NCBI GenBank assembly: GCA_039583875.1
Contig: CM077147.1
Location: 113,146,440-113,210,439 of the forward strand
Source of the DNA: Platanthera guangdongensis
Taxonomy: Eukaryota; Streptophyta; Magnoliopsida; Asparagales; Orchidaceae
Direction of reading: 5' to 3'
Length of the DNA: 64,000 nt
Shown one piece after another: positions 53,611 to 62,182 of this stretch (positions are counted from its first letter, which is position 1; every line of letters begins with the position of its first letter). Both the position numbers and the translations under genes were made by a program. Under the pieces are notes generated by a model. That model did not search any database. It had not been told where the DNA came from and worked only from the letters and a program-made list of their open reading frames with translations.

Positions 53611-54050
53611 TTAATTTAATAAAAGAAAAATTAATTGATGCCCCAATCGTGATACCTCCGGTGTGGGATCTTCCATTTGAGATAATGTCTGATGCGAGTA
53701 GTTATGCGGTGGGAGCCGTATTAGGTCAACGTATATCTAAAAACTTCCACCCCATCTATTACGCTAGTAAAACACTCACATCTGCATAGGAAAATTACAC
53801 CACAACCGAGAAGGAGCTCTTAGCTGTAGTATTCACTTTTGATAAATTCCGCCCTTATATCACTCTTTCGAAAATTATTGTTTTTACGGACCACTCGGCC
53901 CTCAAATATCTTCTTTCTAAAACGGATGTCAAGCCTCTCTTGATTCGCTGGGTCTTACTCCTCCAAGAGTTTGACTTAGAGATCTGTGATAAGCGAGGAG
54001 CCGAGAACTTGGCCCGTGACCACCTTTCGTGCCTAGATAATCCTTTTATA
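53611..54050 (+). pseudogene. Athila-1 RNase H
   Basis: IMSDASSYAVGAVLGQR (about 53683-53733) carries the first catalytic Asp. YASKTLTSA with a TAG, then NYTTTEKELLAVVF, FTDHSALKYLLSK (53885) and GAENLARDHLSC (54000) follow in family order. One in-frame stop (TAG, about 53789) and a frame change are seen. Confidence 0.8.
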
Positions 54051-54960
54051 GAAAAAACAGATGAAAAATATTTTAACAATTATTTTCCCGATGAGAAGCT
54101 ATTTTCAATTAACACATCTACTTCTCCTTGTTTTGCACACATCGCCAACTATCTAGTGGCTCGGGTGCTCCCAAAGGAGTTCTCGTCTCAGCAAAAGAGG
54201 AAATTCTTTTCTGAATTGAAGAACTACTTTTGGGAGGACCAACATCTTTTTAAAGTCTGTGCAGACCAAGTGATCAGGAGGTGTGTTTCTTTTGATGAAG
54301 GTTTAGACATTATTAAACATTTGCATGAAGGACCAATAGGTGGGCACTATCATGCTGCTCGCACCGCTCATAAAGTGCTAAGCGCGGGTTTTTACTGGCC
54401 TAACCTGTTTAAAGACACGCAATCCTTTGTGAGTAGGTGTGATAGTTGCCAGCGGTCGGGTAATATATCTAATAAAAATGAAATGCCGCAGAATTATTTC
54501 CTAGAGTGCGAAGTTTTCGACCTCTAGGGAATTGATTTTGTTAGCCCTCTTACTTATAGCTTCGGAAATAAAGTATATTTTAGTTACCGTTGATTATGTT
54601 AAAAAATTATTTTCTCGAATCGGTACGCCGCGCGAAATCGTTAGTGATCGGGGTTCCCATTTATGTAACGCTCTGTTTTCTAAAATCCTTTGTAAATATG
54701 GCGTTACCCATAAGCTTTCCACTTCCTACCACCCCCAAACTAATGGACAAGTCGAAGTAGTAAATAGAGATATAAAAAGAATTTTAGAAAAGACTCTTTC
54801 CACATCTATAAAAGTCTGGTCAGCCAAATTAGATGATGCTTTATGGGTCTACCAAACAACGTACAAAACCGCCCTCGGATGTACGCCATATCAGTTGGTT
54901 TATGGAAAATCGTGCCATTTACCCGTAGAGTTAGAACACCGCGCTTTTTGATCCTTAAGA
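54051..54960 (+). pseudogene. Athila-1 integrase with internal deletion
   Basis: The zinc finger includes GGHYHAARTAHKVLSAGFYW and SRCDSCQRSGNIS (54340-54450). The core starts near FDL-stop-GIDF (54520-54540), with Asp in the family DFMGPF-type position. After VTVDYVKK (54575-54605) the sequence jumps to LFSRIGTPREIVSDRGSH, skipping about 20 residues of the usual core. YHPQTNGQVEVVNRDIKR (54730-54780) has the catalytic Glu. The frame ends at 54951. Confidence 0.85.
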
Positions 54961-55680
54961 TTTTTAAATTTTGATCCCCACTCTGTCGGCGATTTTAGAA
55001 AATTTCAACTTAACGAACTCGACGAGTGGCGCTCTTACGCATATGAAAATAACAGACTTTATAAAGAGCAGACGAAGCGTTTGCATGATAAACATCTTAG
55101 GCAGCCAAATACCTTTAAGCTGGGCGACCAAGTTCTTCTTTATAATTCTCGTTTACGTTTATTTCCGGGCAAATTAAAATCACGTTAGTCTAGGCCTTTT
55201 ACTATTTTATAAGTCTTTTCTTATGGTACTGTTTTAATTTCCCACCCTGATAAGGGTAATTTCAAAGTGAATGATCAACGTCTTAAACTGCATTTCTGTG
55301 GTGATGTCAGTCCTAACTCTGTTAACTCTATCTTTCCTAATCTAACATTTGATTAATCTGAACTTTATTTTTCTTAAAAACTTTGAACTTTATTTGAACT
55401 TTATATTTAAACAATATTTTGGACAATATTATTTTGATGCGTCGAGCTCAAACGATGCTTTAAACAAAGGGCATACTTGGGAGGCAACCAAAGTTATCTT
55501 TTTCTGTTTTCTTTATTTCACAATTTTTGCCCCGGACGGCTCCGACAAGCTGAAACTTCTGCAATCGCCTGCTCCAACGTTTCTGATTCCATGACAAAGT
55601 CCAACAGAAGACGTTTCATGAAGATCCAAAGCACAAGCATGGGGGAGCAGCATCACTCGGCTTTCACTGCAAAATAAAAC
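54961..55680 (+). other. Athila-1 integrase tail and start of 3' region
   Basis: 54961-55340 reads in mixed frames as the integrase C-terminus (ELDEWRSYAYENNRLYKEQ-like, LGDQVLLYNSRL-like, GKFKVNDQRLK-like). A GGGCATACTTGGGAGGCAACC phrase, usual after pol in this group, is at 55469. Small frames at 55349-55594 and 55477-55677 are not supported as genes. Confidence 0.6.
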
Positions 55681-57276
55681 CGGAGAAGTACCTGTTTTTC
55701 AATTCTGTCTTTCATTTCTGTACTTTAATTTTCTCTCGATCTCTAACCTCCATCTCCATTGAGGACAATGTAGATTTTAAGCTTGGGGGAGGACTTCCTC
55801 CTTCTTTTTGCTTTTTATAAATATCTTTTACTTTTTGTGAATATTCTTCAAAAATCCAAAAATATATATATATATATAGAATATTTCAAAATATCAAATA
55901 TATACATATTTATATGCATTTTGGTTTTTCAATAGTACCTCATGTTTGTGTTTTGTTTTTCACAAAATACTTTATAAACAATGTAGTTAATTATAATTTT
56001 CTAATCATTTTTTTAATTATATTTGACAAGTAAAATGTTGGTCAAGCTGTGTTTCTAATTCACGGTAGCATATTAAGGTGAAATATTTTTCAAAAACGTG
56101 CATTTCTATTATGTTTTTTCGTTCTTTATTTTCTTTACTTTCTCTAAAATTCATCATCCACTATTTTTCTTTTCGTTTTTAGATAATTTTTGTAAGGTCA
56201 ACTTTTGAATAGCGTAGTAGATATGAATGATCCAAGTCACCTATTATTTCTATTTTCAAGATAATTTCATCAATCTTCTTTTATTATCTAGAACTTGCTT
56301 TTTGAAAATTTTCAAATCTATGTTTTAAATATATTTAAAAAGCGTGAAAATGATTTATGCCGTTTTTATTTACGTTTGAGCTTTCCTGCCAACCTAAAAT
56401 CTTTTACCACTAGTTAGCTTCTTTTGAGCCTTTTTTCCAATTTCGTTTGATAACTCCACATAGCATTTCATTTTCACCAAATCCAAAATTCCAACCAATC
56501 TAATCACGCTAACCTTTTTTTGAGTTTCATTCAAATATTTTCATAATCATGATAGGAAATTTTGTGTTATCTTTGGAGAAATTGTTGAAAAAAGTGTACT
56601 CAAAAGAAATGTTTGATTTTATTGGGCCAATTCAAAATAAAAAAAAATAAAAATATTTATGGCCTTCGTTTTGTAAAAAGAAAAGAAAAAAATGAATAAA
56701 AAAATAAATAATAATAAAGAAGAAAAAGAAAGAAATATATATATATATATTGTTTAAAATGAAAATTTTTGAAGCTCTTTGTTTTGGTTTAGTATGATTT
56801 TAAGCCTCCATTTTTATCTTTGAATTTCACTCCTATTCATGATCCTAAACCAAACGTTTCGGTCCTATTAAGTTCTTTTGATTCACGCGTTTTTAAATCT
56901 TATTTAACAAGTAAGAAAGAAGAAAAGTAAATCAGTTTTAGTTTTGGATTTAAACTTAGATTTTTGTTATTTAATTGATATAATTATAATGCGTTGCTTG
57001 GATCTAGTAACCACTCAATGCGTTTTTTTCATTTTCATTGTCTTGCTTAAATCTATTTAAAGAATTTCGTCAAAATTCTGGATGATTTATTTTCGTTAAG
57101 TAAAGTTTATAAAAGTTAAACCATACCAAAATAATTGTTTTAGATTTACATTTTACATTCCCCCTACCTGGAATTTCGCATAGTACTTGTGTAAGCATGA
57201 TTAAAACTTTTTGAATTAGTCACTTTTTATGATTAGCTTGTTTTTATATCTTTGCTTGGGGACAAGCAAAACTTAA
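55681..57276 (+). other. Long AT-rich noncoding tail of Athila-1
   Basis: About 1.6 kb with no open frame above 60 codons. It contains simple AT runs (55864-55876 TATATA; 56640-56755 A-rich with TATATATATA). GGACAATGTAGATTTTAAGC TTGGGGG (55761-55788) is an Athila-typical phrase. Many Athila elements have an env-like ORF here; this copy has none that I can recognise. Confidence 0.6.
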
Positions 57277-57289
57277 TCTTGGGGGAATT
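57277..57289 (+). other. Polypurine tract of Athila-1
   Basis: AATCTTGGGGGAATT lies directly before the 3' LTR TG at 57290. A similar CTTGGGGGAGG at 55779 may be a second, internal tract. Confidence 0.75.
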
Positions 57290-57449
57290 TGATAGTACGG
57301 TTTGTAGTCAATTTTATTAGGGTATTTTCAGGGTTTTAAAGCATAAATCATGTCTTGTAAAATGCTTATTTTGATTCCCTTTTGTATATATTTTTGTCGC
57401 TAATGCGTTTTTCTGCTTTTTGCAGGTTTTCACGGCTTTCAGCCGAATT

Positions 57450-57832
57450 TTGCTATGACACGCCCCACGGTCATGCCTTACCCGGGCGTGTACCTGGGGC
57501 GTGTAACCTAGTGGAATGAAGCAACCGGTCCGAAACTGCATTCCGTGGAAACTTAGTGTACACGCCCTCGGTCACGCCCGTGTCACATCTGATACGGGCG
57601 TGTTCAAGAGGCGTGTACCCAAGTTTCGAGGAATCGCCGCAACGCGCTCTTTTTCCCACTCCACCGTTGCACCGAATGTGTCATGCCCGACCCGAGCATG
57701 ACATATGGGCGTGTACTTCAACAACCGCGCCCGTCAACTCCAGCAGTTAATTTCAGCCTGAAAAGTCGCACCGACTATGTCACGCCCCCAGTACACGCCC
57801 GACCAGGGCGTGTCAGGGGGCGTGACCCATCC
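57450..57832 (+). repeat. Dyad array in Athila-1 3' LTR
   Basis: Same units as 48028-48432, with small differences: one ACCCGGGCGTG unit of the 5' copy is shortened here near 57680 (about 20 bp). Confidence 0.8.
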
Positions 57833-57931
57833 CGAAAAAAATCTATAAATTGAGCCCTTCTCCAAGGGTTCAGGATCATCTTCAGCTGAGAAGGGGAGGT
57901 GCAGCCCCTCTATTTCTTACTCTTTTTCATG

Positions 57932-57936
<5 letters not shown>

Positions 57937-58008
<72 letters not shown>
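57937..58008. repeat. (CT)n microsatellite
   Basis: About 36 CT units with one GT interruption, in the 3' LTR. The 5' LTR has only about seven units (48530-48550). It expanded after insertion. Confidence 0.95.
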
Positions 58009-59080
58009 TTCTAGTTTAGTTTAATGCTAATGTAATTTTATTTTTGTATTAGCTTGCCTTTGTAATGCTTTAGTTGCTATTGTAGGCTAGAATAGGATTT
58101 TATTATGCTTTACTTGCTAATGATAGGGCCAGAAAAGGATTTTCAATTCAATGCACTTGTACTTTTCATTTCAAAGTTGTAGCTCTCCTTTTTCATTAAT
58201 AAAGAAGTGCTTTTCTCTTTTTCTTGCTTCTACTTAGTGCTCTTTATGCTTAACTACTCATCCCCCTCTTCCACCTCACCATGATTAATTAATCCTCCTT
58301 GTACTCGATCTTGATGATCTGAGGTTCGAGTGATTATGTTATGATGCTTTGAATTACCTTTTCTTTTTAGGGCTTAGCCTTGAATTACACTTGATTTATC
58401 ACGTGTTGGAGGTATATCATCGATATATACTCTCCACCTTTCCATTCATTCCTGGCTAGCCGAGAGGCCGATGGTTTGAAGTGAGCACTCAAGAGTAAAG
58501 GGAGTTGTACGCACCCCTCGAGAGAGGAAGACGTCCAAATCTCCCGGATTGGAGTAAAATCCAATAGTGGAGTTCACCGCGTAAAGCGAGTTTTAGGCCT
58601 TCGATTTAGGCGAAAGTCGGTCGGACATTCCTAAACTCAGTTGGGCACGACCTTCGAGAGAAGCGTGTTCATATTTATGGAACCTCCATGGTCAAGGTCC
58701 CTTACCCTATTAAGCTTAGGTTTATTTATCATATTTTTCTAACCAACTCTTGCCGAGGTGATTCCTGATCGAGTTCATTTCATCTCATCATTCCAACCCC
58801 TTTGCGTAATCATTTATTTTATGCTATATTTTACTTCATTGCAAGTAGCTCTCTTTCATTGCAAGTAGTTGTCTTCATTTAGTACGCTTAGCTTTCTTTT
58901 AAACCCTAAGATTTCCGTCTATAGAATAATAGATTTCGTGTGAGTAAGCTTACTCAACCATTCCCGGATTTTAATACGACATGTGTGTCCCCTTACTACA
59001 GTTCGATAGGTATACTTGTCTAGCCGGATTGCAAGTTCGGCAGCTCGCTTTTCATAAGCGTTGGCCGGGCCATCAAGGTA

Positions 59081-59940
59081 TGAGTAGACAGTTTGGAAGA
59101 GATAAGACCATTACACTCATTGAGGAGAAATTTTACTGGCCTAAACTTAAAGCGATGATTGGGGTATTAGTGAGTTGTTGTCGTACATGTCAAGTATCTA
59201 AGGGCACTAAAACCAATGTTAGGTTATACACCTCTTTACCAATTCCTTCCATACTATGGGAAGACGTGAGCATGGAATTCATATTAGGCTTCCCAACCCC
59301 ACTTCGTCTACACGACTCCATTTTTGTAGTTGTGGATAGGTTTTCAAAAATGGCATACTTTATCCCATGTAGCAGGACCAACGATGCATCTCACATAGCT
59401 AAGTTAAATTTTCGGGAGGTCGTTAGTCATCGCGGAGTGCCAAAGACAATTGTCTCATATGGAGACGTGAAATTCACTAGCTATTTTTGGAAAACTTTAT
59501 GGATTTTAATGGCGACCAAACTATTATTTTCGCTGCCTATCATCCGTAAACCGAAGGTCAGGCGGAAGTAGTCAGTCAGAGTTTGTGGAATCTTCTTAGA
59601 TGTCTCGTAAGTGATCACAAGGGCACTTGGGATCTACTTCTTCCCCATGCACAATTGGCTTACAATAACTCTAAGAACATGCCCACTGGTATGACCCCTA
59701 ATGAAATTGTTCACGGGTATAAGGCTCCTGTGCCATTTGACTTGGTTCGATTATCACCGACATATAAACCAAGTCAATTCGCACAATTCCTTGCCCAACA
59801 CATTCATGATTTGCACGCACATATTCGGGCAACCCTGGCCTCCAAATATGAATCCTATCAAACACAAGCTAATCAACATAGGAGAGTGTCACACTTTAAA
59901 GTTGGCGATCAAGTCTTAGTCCGCTTAGTTCCCGAGTGAC
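59081..59940 (+). pseudogene. CRM-like integrase, continuation after Athila-1
   Basis: The zinc finger resumes with SRQFGRDKTITLIEEKFYWP and CCRTCQVSKG. In the core, VSMEFILGFPTPL has Glu for the usual catalytic Asp, IVSYGDVKFTS has Tyr for the Asp of the SD.D phrase, and the GQ.EV phrase with the last catalytic Glu is lost in a frameshift near 59570. From 59583 the frame is open again: WDLLLPHAQLAYNNSKNMPT and HIHDLHAHIRATLASKYESY. The module starting FKVGDQVLVRLVP stops with TGA at 59938. Confidence 0.85.
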
Positions 59941-60478
59941 TGCCAACTGGCACCGTTAGAAAGTTAGCTCCAAAGCGCGCCGGCCCCATCAGGATTATAA
60001 AGAAACTCGGTGATAATGCTTTTGTCTTAGATTTGCCGGCTGATTGGGGCGTTTCACTCATTTTTAATGTCTCGGATTTGACGATATTTGTCTCGCCTCC
60101 ACAAGAGTTGACTTCTTTGTCATCTTCTTCTTCCACTCAAAACTCTTTGCGTTTGGGGAGTGGTAGTACGGATGATCTCTCTCCCCTGGTCTCCACATGT
60201 TTAGCATCAGATGGTAAGTTGCCTTCTTTTATTCCCACTGCTGACATGTTTCCAAAGTTTACCAAAACCTTTCTTATACCAGACAGGATACTTGATGCTG
60301 AGTTGATCACTACCACCGATGGTGCTACCCGCCGCTTTCTCATCCGATGGCATGAACGCCCTCCTTTCGACGACTCTTGGGTACTTGAGCCAGAGCTTCA
60401 ACAATTGTATGCCTCTCTTTTCCGCCACTATCTCTTGGACCATGCACTGGAGATACGTGACTTTGAGTGTGGGAGGAT
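59941..60478 (+). pseudogene. CRM-like integrase tail with chromodomain
   Basis: A GPI-type phrase at 59980 and a VFNVSDL-like phrase (FNVSDLTIF) are followed by a Ser-rich linker. The chromodomain at about 60280-60400 has RILDAELITT, RRFLIRWHERPPFDDSW and EPELQQL. The Trp/aromatic residues needed to bind methylated histone tails are partly conserved. The frame 60033-60626 runs past the end of pol into the LTR, so its last ~50 codons are LTR sequence. Confidence 0.8.
60465..60478 (+). other. Polypurine tract of the CRM-like element
   Basis: GAGTGTGGGAGGAT directly before the LTR TG at 60479. Confidence 0.75.
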
Positions 60479-61504
60479 TGATGTCACGGCCTCTCCTCCA
60501 CCACTTGACGATGAATCAGATGCCACAATGCTACAACATAAAGATTTCAGGCGACATGACGACTCCTTGGCCGCTAACGGAAGGCAATTTTACAACCTCT
60601 GTCCACGGTGCACGAAGCCCACTTAAGAACTTATTTGAATACCATTTTAATGCTTTATTTTATTTAGAACTTGTAATGTTTTAATTTCATGAATTTTTAT
60701 TTGGTGTGCTATTAGCCATCCGGATTGATGAGGTTTCATCTCAATCTTGGATGGTTGGATCTATTTTGTAACTCCTATATAAAAGAGGCTTATTAAGTGA
60801 ATAAGGAATGAAAAAGAAAAACCTAAATCCTATTCTCCAAGAAGAATTTCGGCCAAGGGCTAGAGATTAGCCTCCGCCCCCTTGCTCCCCTCTTCCTCCA
60901 TTTCGGCCTCCCCTCTCGTGGAGCCTCCGACATGGTTTCTTAGTGCGACTCAAAGGAAGAAGGACGACAACCCCACTCAGTGCAATGCCGGTGGATCCAT
61001 TTGGTGCGACGCCATTGGAAATCGTGGAGTGAATGATTCTCCCACAAAGTTATCTAGTGTGTTTCCCACCAACAGGTTGGTTAATCTCTTCCCCTTCTCT
61101 AGTGCTTCTTCTCTTTGGATTTGTGGAGGTTGAACCATCGTGTTCTCCGTGATTTTTAAAACTCAACCTATTTTCAAATCTCTGAATAAAATCTTTATTG
61201 TTCGTGTTTCCTTTTCTCTGGAAGGGGTAGGTCCATTTTGCTTGAGCGGATCTTGGCCTATCACCTTGGTCTTGCTCTCCAAAGGGATTGCCAACCTTTG
61301 CGTTATCTTTGGGAATGATTCGACTCATTTTTCGTCCCTGTTTTAGAGTCGATCATTCTCTGATTGTGTTTATGCTTTGTGCGCGAAACATTTACGTATT
61401 GAGGATGGTAGATGCTTGTGTACGTGCATCGGATCAAGTGTGTGTTGATGGCGAACTAGAGCCGTCCCTCGTGTATATCTCTGTTAGCGTCACACACTAC
61501 ATCA
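60479..61504 (+). repeat. 3' LTR of the CRM-like element (1026 bp)
   Basis: Starts TGATGTCACGGCC and ends CACACTACATCA, followed by GCGGC (61505-61509). It keeps the promoter segment deleted in the 5' LTR. Confidence 0.9.
60774..60787 (+). promoter_or_regulatory. TATA box of the CRM-like 3' LTR
   Basis: CCTATATAAAAGAGG, within the ~80 bp missing from the 5' LTR. It could fire outward into Copia-1 and Tekay-3 LTR sequence. Confidence 0.65.
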
Positions 61505-61509
61505 GCGGC

Positions 61510-61736
61510 AAGGAGAACAGGTCGCACCGACTAAAGACTAGGACACGGCTAGATGAAAGGGAAACAGAGAGGTCACACACACAAATGAGCAACGACAAGG
61601 AGAGAAAGAAACTGCGTGAACAAGGTGCAAACAGGCGGAAGAAACAAGTCGCGAAGACAGGGCACTAGAATAGGAGTCCAACTGCGCGGATAGGTCATGC
61701 GAACAAGGATAGCCCTCAAAAGCAGGAGGAAAAGAT
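61510..61736 (-). other. Copia-1 leader, part nearest the 5' LTR
   Basis: Continues 43039-43297 once the CRM-like element is removed. Pyrimidine-rich on the minus strand, with no gag frame. Short frames on either strand are not supported. Confidence 0.6.
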
Positions 61737-61741
61737 CGATT

Positions 61742-61753
61742 CCTCTGATAGCA
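61742..61753 (-). other. Primer-binding site of Copia-1
   Basis: TGCTATCAGAGG on the minus strand, directly after the 5' LTR end. It differs at two positions from TGGTATCAGAGC. Confidence 0.75.
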
Positions 61754-62177
61754 TGTGCAAACAGAAAACAAGCAGGCCGAAAATTTGGAATGAAAAATTT
61801 TATTATCCAAAAAGATATAGATTACACAAGTATATCCTCCCTTTTATAGAATGGATGTGATGAGAGAGATTACAATTGAGCAATGTGAGACTAAATAATT
61901 ACAGGTGTAAGCGGTTTAACATAAACACATGCCGAACAGGCCGCACGGTTAGACAAATATTCTAACTGCCCGGCAACCACCAGAAGGAGAGAACAAGCCA
62001 TCATGGGAGATCGCTAGACTGCACGGTCTCCAAGTTGCCTTAGAAAAACCGCCAGATCTCCCAAACACCAACAACAATAGTCCGGCCACCAAACCATTGG
62101 AGAAAAACCGACAGACCGCTCGGTCTCTAATCCGCCAGATTCAGAGCGCCAGACCGCCCAATCTCCAAACAGCAACA
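61754..62177 (-). repeat. 5' LTR of Copia-1 (424 bp)
   Basis: + strand ends TGTGCAAACAG ... CAGCAACA; same length as 26236-26659. GAGAC (62178-62182) follows. Confidence 0.9.
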
Positions 62178-62182
62178 GAGAC

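Larger units (their letters stand above)
47880..59075 (+). mobile_element. Athila-1: Athila-type gypsy element (youngest layer of the nest)
   Basis: LTRs 47880-49623 and 57290-59075, Asp-tRNA primer site, gag-PR-RT-RH-IN, then a long noncoding tail and purine tract. Its protease-region wording (NLMPLSLFKKLGIG, LILGRPFLATSRAIIDV) and primer site are typical of the Athila/Tat branch. Target duplication AGGTC/AGGTA. Its two LTRs look more alike than those of the element that hosts it. It keeps the longest open frame of the window but has broken RT and integrase. Confidence 0.9.
57290..59075 (+). repeat. 3' LTR of Athila-1 (1786 bp)
   Basis: Starts TGATAGTACGG and ends GGCCGGGCCATCA. AGGTA (59076-59080) follows. 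It contains a dyad array (57450-57830), TATA-like TCTATAAATTG (57842) and a (CT)n tract that explains most of the length difference from the 5' LTR. Confidence 0.9.
43303..61504 (+). mobile_element. CRM-like chromovirus, split by Athila-1
   Basis: LTRs 43303-44289 and 60479-61504, primer site, gag, PR, RT, RH, IN and a C-terminal chromodomain. Integrase after RT marks Ty3-gypsy. The RT wording ([34 protein letters not shown]) and the chromodomain mark chromoviruses close to CRM/Galadriel; the exact clade needs a tree. Athila-1 lies in the integrase zinc finger. Target duplication GCGAC/GCGGC. Without Athila-1 the element is about 7.0 kb. Confidence 0.85.
26236..62177 (-). mobile_element. Copia-1: Ty1-copia element with two large insertions
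   Basis: Two 424-bp LTRs (61754-62177 as 5', 26236-26659 as 3'), primer site, purine tract, and PR-IN-RT-RH coding pieces on the minus strand. SIRE-B (28467-41588) splits it between integrase and RT. The CRM-like element (43303-61504) splits its leader. With these removed the element is about 4.6 kb. No gag domain is found between the leader and the protease. Target duplication GAGGT/GAGAC. Confidence 0.85.

Noticed and set aside
57937..58008. (CT)n as a regulatory GAGA-type element
   Set aside because: Expanded only in one LTR of the pair, so it is explained by slippage.
60033..60626. Single complete 197-codon protein
   Set aside because: The frame starts inside the integrase tail and its last ~50 codons are LTR sequence; only the chromodomain part is meaningful.
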